Shown here piece after piece: positions 18,141-28,384 of a DNA stretch of 64,000 nucleotides. Below the pieces are notes generated by a model. It was not told the origin of the DNA and ran no database searches. It saw only the letters and a program-made list of their open reading frames with translations. The position numbers were made by a program, and so were the translations under genes. The stretch comes from Nitrospinota bacterium (GTDB lineage: Bacteria > Nitrospinota_A > UBA7883 > JACRLM01): assembly GCA_016208975.1 (NCBI GenBank), contig JACQXA010000001.1, forward strand, positions 65,834 to 129,833, in the 5' to 3' direction. Every line of letters starts with the position of its first letter. The stretch's first letter is position 1.

Positions 18141-18183
18141 TATTCAAAGGTTCGTTTAGAATAACTTTTAAGTTTATCAGCTT

Positions 18184-18226
18184 TATGATTTTCATCATAG
18201 GGGATGATTACCGGATGATTTATGTT
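18184..18226 (+). promoter_or_regulatory. FNR-type operator and class II promoter
   Basis: TATGAT-TTTC-ATCATA (18184-18199) is a perfect 6-4-6 palindrome close to the FNR/DNR consensus TTGAT-N4-ATCAA. A -10-like TATGTT lies at 18221-18226, which would put the site centre about 41.5 bp before a start near 18233, the class II activator position, for the gene at 18265. The site is also 51 bp from the start of the divergent Crp/Fnr gene, so autoregulation is possible. Confidence 0.7.
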
Positions 18227-18264
18227 CAAATTGTACTGGTTTATTCGATGTTGAAAGGTTTGGA

Positions 18265-19242
18265 ATGGACAAGAACGCGAAACTGTTTATAAAGGCCTCC
18301 ATAATTTACCTTGGGCTGGGCGTTTTCATGGGGTTTCATCTGGCGGTTTTCGAACACGCCAGGGCGGAGCTACGGTTCGTCCACGTCCACATGATGTTGC
18401 TGGGGTTCTTGTCCATGATGATATACGGCGTGGCCTATCACATCCTTCCCCGGTTCAACGCCAGGCCTGTGCCTTACCCCGCGCTTATCCCCGTCCATTT
18501 CTGGCTGGCCAACATCGGGCTTTGGACAATGTCCGCGTTTTACATCATGGGCGGGTACTGGACGGGAGGCATGCCAAGAGCATTGTTCGGCGCGGCCGGG
18601 GCGCTGGAGGGTATCGCCATTTTCATATTCATCGTGAACATCTGGGGGGTTCTGAAGGAAGAAGACGCGCCCGCCGAGGCGGAAAAGTTCCCGGTGACCC
18701 CCACGCCAAGTCCCACTACCCCGACAGCCCCATCAGGCGGGGAGCCGGTAAAAGTGGGCCCTTCCATGAAAATAGGGGACATTCTGGATAAATGGCCCCA
18801 TCTGGAAGAGATATTTAACCAGCACGGGCTGGACAGCGTGGCCAATCCATCGGCCCGCGCCACCGTTGGCAAGATGATTACCCTGGAAATGGCCGCAAAG
18901 AAGGCTGGCGTGGGATTATTCAATCTCATCGCCGCGTTGGAGGGGAAAAAACTTGTAACAGGTTCAGATGAGGATGCGCAGGCTCCGGCGCATCCGCAGG
19001 GTTATCTCAAGCTGGGCGCCCAGATTGAACGGGGAAGCCTGGCCCACGCCAAAACGCAGATAGGCAACCTGCTGGAGGTCTATCCGGAAGTGAAGCCCGT
19101 GTTCGAGAGCAATTACGGCTCCGCATGTTTCACCTGCCCAGGCCAGAAGACGGAAACGGTGGAGCAGACAGCCATGATGCACAACATGCCTGTTGAGAAA
19201 ATCCTTGACGAAATAAATGGCATTATCCAGAATGTAATATAG
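18265..19242 (+). CDS. Four-helix heme-copper-oxidase-like membrane protein fused to two DUF1858 domains
   Basis: A 325-residue protein. Residues ~8-130 form four membrane helices resembling the start of cbb3/NorB-type subunit I, with histidines in FVHVHMMLLGF and the motif YGVAYHILPRF. A Pro/Thr-rich linker (~140-160) leads to two DUF1858-like domains: MKIGDILDKWPHLEEIFNQH and TQIGNLLEVYPEVKPVFESN, the second ending in CFTC and a helix. DUF1858 is found with hybrid-cluster and NO-related proteins, suggesting reactive-nitrogen or redox sensing. The gene lies behind a strong FNR-type site. Function is inferred, not known. Confidence 0.75.
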   Translation: MDKNAKLFIKASIIYLGLGVFMGFHLAVFEHARAELRFVHVHMMLLGFLSMMIYGVAYHILPRFNARPVPYPALIPVHFWLANIGLWTMSAFYIMGGYWTGGMPRALFGAAGALEGIAIFIFIVNIWGVLKEEDAPAEAEKFPVTPTPSPTTPTAPSGGEPVKVGPSMKIGDILDKWPHLEEIFNQHGLDSVANPSARATVGKMITLEMAAKKAGVGLFNLIAALEGKKLVTGSDEDAQAPAHPQGYLKLGAQIERGSLAHAKTQIGNLLEVYPEVKPVFESNYGSACFTCPGQKTETVEQTAMMHNMPVEKILDEINGIIQNVI

Positions 19243-19287
19243 CGGCTGAAATTATAGCCGGTTCTCATCAAACAAAGGATGGACAAC

Positions 19288-19425
19288 ATGAAACGCGGAA
19301 ATAACGCCGATTGCGCCGCTGTAAATAGCGGGTCAGCGGGTTTTTTGCGTTTTACCCAACCCCAATTCCGCAAAAAGCCCCAACAAGGCGCAAAGGCGCG
19401 CGCCCAACAAGCGGCGCGGGCCTAA
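19288..19425 (+). CDS. Possible 45-residue basic peptide
   Basis: ATG 19288, preceded by AAAGGA eight bases upstream, opens a 45-residue reading frame with an Arg/Lys/Gln-rich C-terminus (RKKPQQGAKARAQQAARA). It ends exactly at the start of a terminator hairpin. I know no homologue and the composition could be fortuitous; it might instead be an untranslated 3' region or small RNA. Confidence 0.25.
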   Translation: MKRGNNADCAAVNSGSAGFLRFTQPQFRKKPQQGAKARAQQAARA

Positions 19426-19458
19426 CCGGCGGCTTCGAAAGCCATACCGGTTTTTTCT
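19425..19458 (+). terminator. Rho-independent terminator
   Basis: Stem ACCGG..GGCTT pairing with AAGCC..CCGGT around loop CGA, followed by TTTTTT. It ends the transcript from the oxidase-like/DUF1858 gene before the glutamate synthase operon. Confidence 0.8.
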
Positions 19459-19591
19459 AACACAATCAGTTAGTTTTAGGTTTGCGCCTGACCATGGAAT
19501 TGTTAAAATTCACGTTTACGGTTTTTTTGGATATGGATAGTTTTTCACCCTATTGCGCCCCTGCCGGGGGTGAAGAGGCGAAAGAAGGAAG

Positions 19592-21160
19592 ATGAGCGGA
19601 TATGTAGTTCCCCTCTGGGAAAACAAAACGGCCCCTTGCGGCGGCCTTAACGGTTGCCCGGCCAATACCGATATAGCGGCGGCCCTTCACGCGCTGTCCC
19701 GCAACGAGCCCGGAAAGGCCTGGCGCATCATGATGGACAGCCACCCGTTAAGGGGGGTGCTGGGCCGTGTTTGTTACGGTTTTTGCGAAACGCCCTGCAA
19801 CAGGGGCAAGTTCGACCAGGCGATTTCCATACAGATGCTAGAGTCGGTGATCGGCGACCACGGGTTCGATCCTTCCTACCGCCCGGCAATGGCGGCTCGC
19901 AACGGCAAAAAGGTGTTGATAGTGGGCGCTGGCCCCGCCGGTCTTGCGGCTGGCTGGTTCCTCAACCTCGCCGGGTACAAGGTGGATATCCACGAGGCGG
20001 ATGAAAAGGCCGGTGGCGTATTAAGATACGGCATCCCCCAGTACAGGCTTCCCAGGGAAGCGCTGGACAGGGAGATAGGCCTTATAGAAGCATGTGGCGT
20101 GGAAATAAAAACCGGCAAGAAAACAACCCCCGCTGACGTGAAAAAACTCTTGGTCAACGGGTATCATGCGGCCATCGTGGCCACCGGCGCCGGGAATGGC
20201 AGGAAAGCCGGAATAACCGGCGAAGACAAAACTTTAAACGGTATCGAGTTCCTTCGCGCCGTCAACACCGGCAAAACCGGCCCAAACCATTTCACCGGGA
20301 AGAAAGTGGTGGTAATAGGCGGTGGTAACGTGGCCATGGACGCATGCCGGTGCGCCACCCGGCTTGGGGCCGTATCGGTGAACACACTCTACCGCCGGAC
20401 AGAAAACGAAATGCCAGCCCACGCAAATGAAGTGAAGCAGGCGCGGGAAGAAGGGGTGGTGTTCGAGTTCCTGGTGGCGCCGGAATCTTACGACGGCAAG
20501 GTTTTGAAGAGCCGGAAAATGCGCCTTTCCGGCGACGACGAGTCGGGCCGGGGCAAGCCTGTTCCCACCGGCGAAGTGATAACCACCCCGGCGGACGTGG
20601 TGATAATGGCCATCGGCCAGGAGCCGGAGAAATGGGAGATGACCGGCGTCTCCAACGTTTTCTTCGCCGGTGACGTTTTGCCGGACTCCAGGGGGACCGT
20701 CATACACTCCATCGCCGCGGGCAAAAAAACGGCTGAGGGCGTTCACAAGCTTCTTTCCGGAGCCTCCATGTTCGCCCCGTCGGGTGAAGAGGTCACCTAC
20801 GACAAGATGAACGTGAAACGCTATTTCGTTGAATCAGCGCGGATACGCAACCGCACGGCCCCCGCTAAAAAGCGGATTGCCGGTTTTGAAGTGATTGAGC
20901 AGGTTGTAACCCTGGAAGAGGGCATTCTGGAATCAAACAGGTGTTTCCGGTGCGGCATGTGCATCGGAGGGTTGAACTCCGATTGCGACTGGTGTTTCCG
21001 CGCATGTGGAGATAAAAAGGGAATAGAGAAGGCCATGGTGGAATGGACCCCTGAGGGGAAGCTGTTCAGCCGGGGCGATGATTGCGATTACTGCGGCCGG
21101 TGCTGGGAGGATTGCCCCCGTTACGTGGTGCGGCCTGTGGAAGTGGAGGAGGTGGAATGA
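19592..21160 (+). CDS. Glutamate synthase beta-subunit-like NAD(P)H/FAD oxidoreductase with extra Fe-S sites
   Basis: A 522-residue flavoprotein of the GltD family, which passes electrons from NAD(P)H to the synthase subunit. The N-terminus has a Fer4_20-type cysteine domain (APCGGLNGCPANTDIAAAL; CYGFCETPCNRG). The FAD site is VLIVGAGPAGLAAGWFL and the NAD(P) site VVVIGGGNVAMDACR, with ending motif NVFFAGDVLPDSRGTVIHSI. A C-terminal extension holds additional cysteine clusters, CFRCGMCIGG..CDWCFRAC and CDYCGRCWEDCPR, suggesting further 4Fe-4S centres. AAGGAAG precedes the ATG. It heads a four-gene operon that together reconstitutes glutamate synthase. Confidence 0.88.
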   Translation: MSGYVVPLWENKTAPCGGLNGCPANTDIAAALHALSRNEPGKAWRIMMDSHPLRGVLGRVCYGFCETPCNRGKFDQAISIQMLESVIGDHGFDPSYRPAMAARNGKKVLIVGAGPAGLAAGWFLNLAGYKVDIHEADEKAGGVLRYGIPQYRLPREALDREIGLIEACGVEIKTGKKTTPADVKKLLVNGYHAAIVATGAGNGRKAGITGEDKTLNGIEFLRAVNTGKTGPNHFTGKKVVVIGGGNVAMDACRCATRLGAVSVNTLYRRTENEMPAHANEVKQAREEGVVFEFLVAPESYDGKVLKSRKMRLSGDDESGRGKPVPTGEVITTPADVVIMAIGQEPEKWEMTGVSNVFFAGDVLPDSRGTVIHSIAAGKKTAEGVHKLLSGASMFAPSGEEVTYDKMNVKRYFVESARIRNRTAPAKKRIAGFEVIEQVVTLEEGILESNRCFRCGMCIGGLNSDCDWCFRACGDKKGIEKAMVEWTPEGKLFSRGDDCDYCGRCWEDCPRYVVRPVEVEEVE

Positions 21161-22392
21161 GCGGCGCGGACCTTTTGACAAAAGACTGGCCAGACTTGTC
21201 CGGCCTGCCCGATAACGGCCCCATTACCAGGGCGGATTGCGCTTCCAACGGCGTTTCCCCCGGAGCCTGCGGGCTGTACGCCGCCATTGGAGAGGTGAAT
21301 CTGCGCGCTTCGCTGGAATCCGCAAAGACCATGCAGGCCCGGGGCACTTACGGCGCGGGCGTATTGCTTCGGGGCATCTATCCCAAACGGGCGGATTTTT
21401 ACGCCTTCCACGTCCTTTACAGGGACCGGGAAGTGGCTAAGAACCTGGAGCCGCTTATCACCGAACACAAACTGGGTATGCGCCATTACGGCGAAATGGA
21501 ACCGCTGGTTACGCCGGAAGCTTATCGCAAATATTCCCTGCCGGAAATGCGGCGTTATTTCCTCAGCACCCCCACGGAAGACGAGATGATGCGCAAGACC
21601 CACACCAGCGACGAAGACCTGCACGTGCGCCGGGTTGTGGAGAGGTTCAACAATTCCTATATGGGCGAGGCCAGGATTTTCTCCTCTGGCAAGAACCTTG
21701 GGGTGTTCATTACCGCCATGGAGCTGAAAGACACCATAGACGCTTTCGAGCTTTACCAGTACGCCGAAAAACCGCTTTCGGCCATTATGATACACATGCG
21801 CTGGCCCACAAGCATTGTGTCTTCCGGCATCTGGTGGGGCGCGCATCCCATAAGTTTCCTTAATTCGGCTATTATCCACAATGGCGACTTGTCTTCCGCC
21901 CCGTCCAACGCCATCGGCCTTCAGGCCGGCGACGTGAAAAGGTGCGTTGGCACCGACTCGGAGGCCATCCTGCTGGAGGTGGATGACCTGGTGGGCAAGA
22001 ACCTGGATTACCAGAAAATAGAATGGGTGATGTGCCAGAAGTTCCCCCAGGAGCTTTCCACCCTAACGGCGGATGAGCGGGCGGAATACATGAAACTGGT
22101 GTCCGACCCCATCCTGGCCCGATACAAAATGAGCGGCCCCTCTTCTTTTGTGGCCCTCGTTGGCGACAAGGTTATCGCCGGGCGGGACCGGGACGGTTTA
22201 CGCCAGCTTTGGATGGGCCGTTCATCCGACGGGAAAACGGCCATCTGGGGTTCCGAGGAGAAGGTGATTTATCACAGCGCCTGGATCGCGCAGAAGGATT
22301 TCAAATCGGTCAACTGCGAGCCGGGACGGCTGGTGGCATACGAGATAAAGAACGACGGTTCCATTGATGGAGTGTTCGGTGAAACTCTCTGA
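21157..22392 (+). CDS. Glutamate synthase glutaminase-domain protein (class II amidotransferase)
   Basis: About 411 residues beginning MSGADLLTKDW, overlapping the previous stop (ATGA) with GGAGGAGG just upstream. It resembles the stand-alone N-terminal nucleophile glutaminase domain of GltB: the likely catalytic cysteine is in GACGLYAAIGEVN near residue 38, so a short propeptide would have to be removed. Supporting segments are IHMRWPTSIVSSGIWWGAHP, FLNSAIIHNGDLSSAPSNAIGL and GTDSEAILLEVDDLV. It would release ammonia from glutamine for the synthase subunit encoded next. A frame extending upstream to 21082 is only the GltD gene read in another frame. Confidence 0.85.
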   Translation: MSGADLLTKDWPDLSGLPDNGPITRADCASNGVSPGACGLYAAIGEVNLRASLESAKTMQARGTYGAGVLLRGIYPKRADFYAFHVLYRDREVAKNLEPLITEHKLGMRHYGEMEPLVTPEAYRKYSLPEMRRYFLSTPTEDEMMRKTHTSDEDLHVRRVVERFNNSYMGEARIFSSGKNLGVFITAMELKDTIDAFELYQYAEKPLSAIMIHMRWPTSIVSSGIWWGAHPISFLNSAIIHNGDLSSAPSNAIGLQAGDVKRCVGTDSEAILLEVDDLVGKNLDYQKIEWVMCQKFPQELSTLTADERAEYMKLVSDPILARYKMSGPSSFVALVGDKVIAGRDRDGLRQLWMGRSSDGKTAIWGSEEKVIYHSAWIAQKDFKSVNCEPGRLVAYEIKNDGSIDGVFGETL

Positions 22393-23959
22393 AAGAAAAA
22401 TAGTATATGAACGGCCGCTGAAAGTCGGCATCGGCCGGATGGGCGGGCCGTACAAGGTTACGGTGGATCCGGACAAGTGCGTGTGGTGTTACACCTGTAT
22501 GGGCGAGTGCACCCACAACCTCACAGACAAGAACCGCAAGACAGGTGTGTTCGAAGGGGTAAACGTATATCTTGACGCCAAAGGCAGAAGACTGCCCGAA
22601 AGCGCCTCGGCGCAGGCGGCAAGCGTCGTACAGCATTTGCGCGTGCAGGATGAGGACTGTTGCAACTGCAAACGGTGCGTTGCCATGTGTCCCACCGACG
22701 CCATAACCGTGGACAACAACCCGAACTTCCAGGTGATAGGCACACCGGCCCACGGAGCGCAGGTCATCTTCCAGAACCTGTACAGGTCTTTCGGCCAGCG
22801 TATGACCAGCTCCATGATGGACTACAACCAGCCGCCGGACTACGAGGATTTCCACATAGACGCCTCCATAATCCTCAACCCCCAGCGTGACAACGTAAAC
22901 GAGTTCGCGGGCCAGCTGTCGCATTGCTATCTGGGAAAGAACCCGGAGCGGCGCCTGCGGGTGAACACGCCCGTTCTGGACTCGCACATGAGCTACGGCT
23001 CCAACAGCCACGAGGCCATGTTGTCGCGTATTCTGGCCTCGGTGGAGTTGGGCCGGCCGTTTTTCGCCGGCGAGGGGTATCTTCATCCGGATTTCGCCCC
23101 GGCCTTCAAACATTGCATCCTGCAGTTCGGCACCGGCGGGTTTGGCCCCTGGGTGGATTTAAGCCAGTTCCGGGGCATATCCATGAAGTACGGGCAGGAC
23201 GCCAAAAAAGGCAAAGGCGGAAAACTTCCCGCCCCGAAGAACGACTGGGAGATAGCGTTAATTCGCTGTATAGAGCCATACAAAGATGTGAATTCGCCGA
23301 ACCCACAGCATCTCCAGTATTCCATCGAGGAGCTTAGGATGCGCATCGCCAGCCTGCGGGCGGCGCTGGGGCCCAACAAGCTGGTTGGCGCTGACATTTA
23401 CGGCACCATCTGGAACGTGAACCACATCGTGGTGGCCCTTGCCCGGGCCGGATTCGATTATATAACCCTCCGGGGTGGCGGTGGCGGCACTGGCGCGGCG
23501 TCTATAACCGATTTGCAGAACCGTGGCATGAACACCCTTTATATCGGCAAGATCGCCCATGACGCGCTGGTGGCCGAAGGGTTGCGCGAGAAAGTCTCCC
23601 TCATAGGCGAGGGGGGCATTATGAACCCGAAAATGGCCATGCTGGCGCTGATGGTGGGCTACGATTTCGTGGGCACTGGAACCCGGCATCTTATCCCGCT
23701 GGGTTGCACCATGTGCAGACGGTGCCATACGGGCCAGTGCGCCTGGGGCATCACAGCCAGGGCTTACGGGCACAGGATAGACCCGGAAGACGGCGCCCGG
23801 CGGATAGTGAACATGATGAGCTCTTGGAAACGGGGCATGGAAGGGCTGGCGGCGGGTCTTGGTTTCACCACCCATGAAGACGTGGTGGGTTCCAGGAAAT
23901 TCCGGTATCACGGCTCCAACCCCTTGCTGTTTGAGACTTTCGGCAAACAGCCGTTCTGA
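22379..23959 (+). CDS. Glutamate synthase central FMN domain protein with ferredoxin-like N-terminus
   Basis: About 526 residues. The N-terminus carries 4Fe-4S motifs (DPDKCVWCYTCMGECTHN; CCNCKRCVAMCPTDAITVD). The remainder is the GltB central/FMN synthase domain, with IASLRAALGPNKLVGADIYG, DYITLRGGGGGTGAASITDL, GKIAHDALVAEG, VSLIGEGGIMNPK and the 3Fe-4S cluster segment LIPLGCTMCRRCHTGQCAWGI. This is the archaeal-type subunit making glutamate from 2-oxoglutarate and ammonia. I chose GTG 22379 because GGAG lies 6 nt upstream; ATG 22367 is an alternative. It overlaps the glutaminase gene by 14 nt. Confidence 0.9.
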   Translation: MKLSERKIVYERPLKVGIGRMGGPYKVTVDPDKCVWCYTCMGECTHNLTDKNRKTGVFEGVNVYLDAKGRRLPESASAQAASVVQHLRVQDEDCCNCKRCVAMCPTDAITVDNNPNFQVIGTPAHGAQVIFQNLYRSFGQRMTSSMMDYNQPPDYEDFHIDASIILNPQRDNVNEFAGQLSHCYLGKNPERRLRVNTPVLDSHMSYGSNSHEAMLSRILASVELGRPFFAGEGYLHPDFAPAFKHCILQFGTGGFGPWVDLSQFRGISMKYGQDAKKGKGGKLPAPKNDWEIALIRCIEPYKDVNSPNPQHLQYSIEELRMRIASLRAALGPNKLVGADIYGTIWNVNHIVVALARAGFDYITLRGGGGGTGAASITDLQNRGMNTLYIGKIAHDALVAEGLREKVSLIGEGGIMNPKMAMLALMVGYDFVGTGTRHLIPLGCTMCRRCHTGQCAWGITARAYGHRIDPEDGARRIVNMMSSWKRGMEGLAAGLGFTTHEDVVGSRKFRYHGSNPLLFETFGKQPF

Positions 23960-24003
23960 CGGGTTTTACATAGCATCAACTGCTCGAACAGGAGAAGAAG
24001 GCC

Positions 24004-25038
24004 TTGGAGGAACTGGTTTTAAACAACGGCGTGGATGAAAACAGCGTGGCCGCCATGGTGGCCGGGCGGAACGCCGTCATCATAGACTGCGGCGTGATGG
24101 ACATGAACGGCGAGAAGCTCAACGGCCTGATGAAAGCCGCCAGGGCCGCCGGTGTGACAGACTTCACGCTGAACAACGTTTGCGGCCAGACGCTCATAGG
24201 CACTGGAGTGTCCGGCCCGGCCAAAATTTCCGTTTACGGAATAATGGGCAACCATTCCGCGGCGTTCATAGACAAAATCCAGCTGAACACTTACCCAACC
24301 AAGTTCCCGAACAATGTCTGGTGTCCGGGGGACGCCCAGGTGGCCATCGGCAACACCTCCAATCCCACGGAGCTTAACATCGGCGGCTCTGTGGACGACC
24401 TTTTCGCCTCTTATTGCCCGTCTGGCCTGTTCCGGGTGGCGGGGCAGGGGGGCAACCGGTGCGGTTTGCGAGCCGGGGCCGGCATCCCCCACGTGTGGCG
24501 CGAGATTGACTATTCAAGCTACGAGGGGCTTTCCAAGGAGGAAACCAAAGAGACTCTACTGCTAACCTATCAGAGCCGCAAAGCCAGGATCATGGCCCAC
24601 GGGTGGGAGTCGTTCCAGCAGGAATACAAGCAGATCGTGGAGAACCGCAACCCACCGGTGATAGTCATAGGCAGAAGGGTGCGGGACTATTTCATGGAAT
24701 ACGCGCAGGGTACCATTGGCGTTATCCTGAACGTATATGACATACCAAAACCGGCCGGTTATTACATCTGCTCGGGGATGACGGCGGGACACGCCTATAT
24801 CCGAGGCGGCATAGAGAAAGAGCAGTTGGGGGCCAGAGTTAAATTCGGAAAGCCTGGCGATCCGGATTACGAGTTTCTAACCGGGCAGATAAACAGTTTC
24901 TTCGAAACGTTCAAGGACAGGATGAGTGACACCTATATGGAAAAACTCAATGGGTTTATTGACAGGTTCCGGAAGGATCCTTCAACCATCCTTGGCGAGT
25001 TCAAGAAGATAATTCCGGAGACCGGCGCTGGCCATTAA
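24004..25038 (+). CDS. Glutamate synthase GXGXG (GltB C-terminal) domain protein
   Basis: A 344-residue protein beginning at TTG 24004 after AGGAGAAGAAGG. The first ~190 residues fit the right-handed beta-helix GXGXG domain that forms the scaffold of Glt[65 protein letters not shown]. The C-terminal part (about 200-344) is of unknown type and includes [21 protein letters not shown]. With the three preceding genes it completes a split glutamate synthase. Its stop overlaps that of the convergent chemoreceptor gene within TTAA. Confidence 0.85.
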   Translation: MEELVLNNGVDENSVAAMVAGRNAVIIDCGVMDMNGEKLNGLMKAARAAGVTDFTLNNVCGQTLIGTGVSGPAKISVYGIMGNHSAAFIDKIQLNTYPTKFPNNVWCPGDAQVAIGNTSNPTELNIGGSVDDLFASYCPSGLFRVAGQGGNRCGLRAGAGIPHVWREIDYSSYEGLSKEETKETLLLTYQSRKARIMAHGWESFQQEYKQIVENRNPPVIVIGRRVRDYFMEYAQGTIGVILNVYDIPKPAGYYICSGMTAGHAYIRGGIEKEQLGARVKFGKPGDPDYEFLTGQINSFFETFKDRMSDTYMEKLNGFIDRFRKDPSTILGEFKKIIPETGAGH

Positions 25039-28000
25039 AAATGGCTGAAATCGCCGTCGTCAAAGTGTGGCGCGGCGGCGCCTTCGCTGGCCTGTACGGT
25101 ACCCTGACCTGGTTTTGAGAAGCTGGTTCCGCCTCCCTTGGCTATCAGCTGTTTAAGGATATGCTCGCCGTATTTCCGGTCGTCTTTCTGGATGTGGTTG
25201 TTCAGCCAGTTCCGCACGAAACCTAACAGCTTCAACACCGAAGGATTGCGGCCTTCTATGAAATCCTTATACAGCTTGCTCACGTTGTTGAGCAGTTCAG
25301 TATGGATTTTCTTGTGGGCGGGGAAATCCGGGTAACCATATTTTGTCATTAGCTCCTCTTCCTGGGAGAGGTGCGTTTTGGCGTAATCCAGCAGGCCGTC
25401 CAAAGTTTTTCCGATAACGTCCCGGTCATGTCCCGCCTGTTCGGAATCGTAAAGGGTGTTAAGGATTACGATCAGCTTTTTATGTTGTTCATCCATCTCC
25501 GGCACACCGGTGCCGAACACAGCCGGATCCCACTTTATCCTTTGGCCGTGATAATCGCCATGGTCGGCCGCATGGGCGGCGGCCGGGGTAAATACAGCCG
25601 ATGACGGCCTGGGCGCTGATTTGCCGGTTTGTTTCAGGATGTATTCGCCGTATTTTTTGTCTTCTTTCTGGATGTGGTTGTTCAGCCAGTTGCGGACGAA
25701 TCCAAGCAGTTTCAATACCGATGGATTGTGCCCTTCCACGAAATCCGTGTAAAGCTTGGTCACGTTGTGCAGAAGGTCGGTATGGATTTTCTTGTGGTTG
25801 GGGAAATCCGGGAAGTTGAATTTCTTCATCAACTCCTCTTCCTCGGAAAGGTGCGTTTGGGCGTATTCCACCAAACCGTCCAGGGTTTTGTTGATCACGC
25901 GCTTGTCATGCCCTTCCTGCTCGGCGTCGAACAGCCCGTTGAGGATATTGATGAGCTTCTTGTGTTGCTCGTCCATTTCCGGTATGCCGGTTCCGTAAAC
26001 CGCCGGATCCCATTTGATCCGCTTTCCGTTATCTCCAGCGGAAAATGAGCGGACTGGCGCCATGGACTGCGCGGTGAACGACGCCGAAGATGGCGGCAAA
26101 GCCTTCACTGAGCCGGTGAAATCTTTCAGCTTGAACCGGGACAGCATCTCTCTTAGCCGTTCCGAATTGCCGGACAGGTCTATAGCCGCCGCCGCGGTCT
26201 GTTCGGCGATGGCCGCGGTCCGCTGGGTCACTTTGTCTATCTCGGCCAGGCCTTTATTGACCTCGTCTATGCCTACCGCCTGTTTGTTGGACGATTCTGC
26301 GATTTCCCTCACCAAGCCTGTAACCTTGGTGACCTCCGCCACGATAGACTCCAGAGCCAGGGCGGTCTTGTCGGCTATCTCGGCTCCGTTCCTGGCTTTT
26401 ATCACAGAACCTTCTATAAGCTCCGCCGTCTCCCGCGCCGCCTGGGCGCTCCTGGCGGCAAGGTTTCGCACCTCTTCGGCCACCACGGCGAAACCCTTTC
26501 CGTGCTTACCGGCCCGGGCCGCCTCCACCGCCGCGTTGAGCGCCAGGAGGTTCGTCTGGAAAGCAATCTCGTCTATGACCTTGATGATCTTGAAGATGTT
26601 CTGGCTGGAATCGTTGATCTCCGCCATGGCCCCTACCATCTCTTTCATCTTGGTGTTGCCCTCTTCGGCGGCGTGCCGGGAATGTTCCGATAACCGGTTG
26701 GCCTGACCGGCGTTTTCCGCGTTCTGTCTGGTTTGGGCGGCTATATGCTCTATGGAACTCTTAATCTGCACCAGCGCCGAAGCCTGCTGGGTGGAACCAT
26801 TGGAGAGCGCCTGGCTGGATTCGGACACTTGGCTGGAGCCGGAGGCTAAATGGTTTCCAGCGGAGTTTATTTGGAAAATAAGATAGTTCAGATCTTCCAC
26901 GGTTTTGCGAAGGGCGCCCATGATGACATCCCGTTCATCCTTGGGGGAGGCTTCCATGGTAAGGTCGCCTTCTGAAAGAAGCTGGAGCGCCCCCACCACC
27001 TCATATTGGAGGTTGTCCGCAAAATCGTCCATGGCTCTGGCCATCTGCCCGATTTCGTCGGTGCGTCCCAAATCAAGCCTCTCTTCCAGATGCCCTTTGC
27101 CCATCTCCTGGATCATGTGGATCACCCTCTCCATGGGCTTGGTAATGGCCCTGGTGACTATTACCGTGGGGATAATGCCCACCATCAAAGCCATAAGGAT
27201 GAGGATGGAAGAGGCGGTGTTGGCTTCTAAAAACAGGGTTTCAGCCCGGCCCCGCAGTTGGGAGCTTCCCGCCGCCGTCAGACGCCGTATTTCATCTATG
27301 TTGGAGATCATCCGGGCGGATTCTTTTTCCACCTGGGCGGAGTGGGTCACAAGCCTGGCCAGTTCGGCCTTGTAATTATCCAGCTTGCCTCCCAGCGGGC
27401 CGCCCGCTTTGCCGGAAACGCCTATGAGGCTTTCCATGCTGTCGGACAGGTTGTTTATGTTTTTCGCCGTGGGACTGAAATGGAACACCGCCTTGCTGTA
27501 TTCCACTTTGCGGAGCCTTTCGCGCAGTAGCGGGTCTGAAACCATCCGGAACATTTCATCCGCCATGGAGTCTGTCCTGGCGTAGGCGTTCTGGGCGGGT
27601 TGATAGGCCGACATCAGGTTGTTGAAGCTTTTTTCGTAGCTTTGGACTGCGCCTCTGATCTTTTCTAACAGCGCCAGGTCTTCTTCTTCCGCGTGGGAGT
27701 TCTGGCTGATGGTTTTATAGTCGTCCTCATACTCGGAAATAAGGCTCTTTATGGCGGACGACTGCTTGTCACCGAAAGCCGGGTTGTTCCCGCCGTAAAG
27801 CAGGAAATCGCTTTGGGCCACGTTGAGCTTGTTGACCATGGCGTTGAGGTCGAGAAATTGCAGGTCCAGCTGGGAAACGTTGGTTAGCCTGCTTATGTAA
27901 GTGTAGCCGGTTATTCCAAGAATAAGGGCCAACAGCACCAGACTGCCGTGGCTGTTATAAAGTTTAAGACTAATGCTGGTGCGCTTGGCCGCCGCGCCGA

Positions 28001-28289
28001 AAGACACCACCAGCGGCGCCACGATAAGCACCGTTACAGCGATGATGACAACCCAGAACACCGCGGAGAACGACGAGGTGTCCTCGCTAATCTCCTGAGT
28101 ATCGCCGCCTTTGTGGTTTTCAAGCCAGTTGGTGGAGAGGATTTTGGCGCTTTCCGCGTCAACTATGGACGAGACCCGGGCCTGATCCCCAGCTCTGGAC
28201 GAAACGGCCTCTTCCGCCGCCAATACCGCCGATGGCGTGTACGCAGTAAAGAAAACGACAAGAAAAAACGAAATGAGCAGTCTTTGCAT
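25035..28289 (-). CDS. Methyl-accepting chemotaxis protein with two C-terminal hemerythrin domains
   Basis: About 1084 residues. Starting at ATG 28289 (GGGGG upstream) it has a signal-like start [20 protein letters not shown] and a membrane segment near residue 80. A helical sensor region (~100-360) leads to another membrane segment, then HAMP ([20 protein letters not shown]) and the MCP signalling hairpin with [18 protein letters not shown]. The tail holds two near-identical bacteriohemerythrin domains, each with MDEQHKKLI, THLSxEEELM (HxxxE), HKKIH and HIQKxDxKYGE/[10 protein letters not shown] (HxxxxD), so diiron O2-binding ligands look complete. It probably couples oxygen or redox state to motility. 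An ATG-less longer start at 28340 is possible but less likely. Confidence 0.92.
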   Translation of the reverse strand: MQRLLISFFLVVFFTAYTPSAVLAAEEAVSSRAGDQARVSSIVDAESAKILSTNWLENHKGGDTQEISEDTSSFSAVFWVVIIAVTVLIVAPLVVSFGAAAKRTSISLKLYNSHGSLVLLALILGITGYTYISRLTNVSQLDLQFLDLNAMVNKLNVAQSDFLLYGGNNPAFGDKQSSAIKSLISEYEDDYKTISQNSHAEEEDLALLEKIRGAVQSYEKSFNNLMSAYQPAQNAYARTDSMADEMFRMVSDPLLRERLRKVEYSKAVFHFSPTAKNINNLSDSMESLIGVSGKAGGPLGGKLDNYKAELARLVTHSAQVEKESARMISNIDEIRRLTAAGSSQLRGRAETLFLEANTASSILILMALMVGIIPTVIVTRAITKPMERVIHMIQEMGKGHLEERLDLGRTDEIGQMARAMDDFADNLQYEVVGALQLLSEGDLTMEASPKDERDVIMGALRKTVEDLNYLIFQINSAGNHLASGSSQVSESSQALSNGSTQQASALVQIKSSIEHIAAQTRQNAENAGQANRLSEHSRHAAEEGNTKMKEMVGAMAEINDSSQNIFKIIKVIDEIAFQTNLLALNAAVEAARAGKHGKGFAVVAEEVRNLAARSAQAARETAELIEGSVIKARNGAEIADKTALALESIVAEVTKVTGLVREIAESSNKQAVGIDEVNKGLAEIDKVTQRTAAIAEQTAAAAIDLSGNSERLREMLSRFKLKDFTGSVKALPPSSASFTAQSMAPVRSFSAGDNGKRIKWDPAVYGTGIPEMDEQHKKLINILNGLFDAEQEGHDKRVINKTLDGLVEYAQTHLSEEEELMKKFNFPDFPNHKKIHTDLLHNVTKLYTDFVEGHNPSVLKLLGFVRNWLNNHIQKEDKKYGEYILKQTGKSAPRPSSAVFTPAAAHAADHGDYHGQRIKWDPAVFGTGVPEMDEQHKKLIVILNTLYDSEQAGHDRDVIGKTLDGLLDYAKTHLSQEEELMTKYGYPDFPAHKKIHTELLNNVSKLYKDFIEGRNPSVLKLLGFVRNWLNNHIQKDDRKYGEHILKQLIAKGGGTSFSKPGQGTVQASEGAAAPHFDDGDFSHF

Positions 28290-28384
28290 GAATGCCCCCG
28301 GAAACAAAAGACTGATTTTGAACGAAGATTGGATTGACACAATTTACTCTAACGGCAATGGAAAAGCAACGGATAAAGTTTTAG

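Noticed and set aside
19288-19425. Riboswitch or small RNA before the glutamate synthase operon
   Set aside because: No conserved riboswitch core was recognised; listed only as a low-confidence peptide plus terminator.
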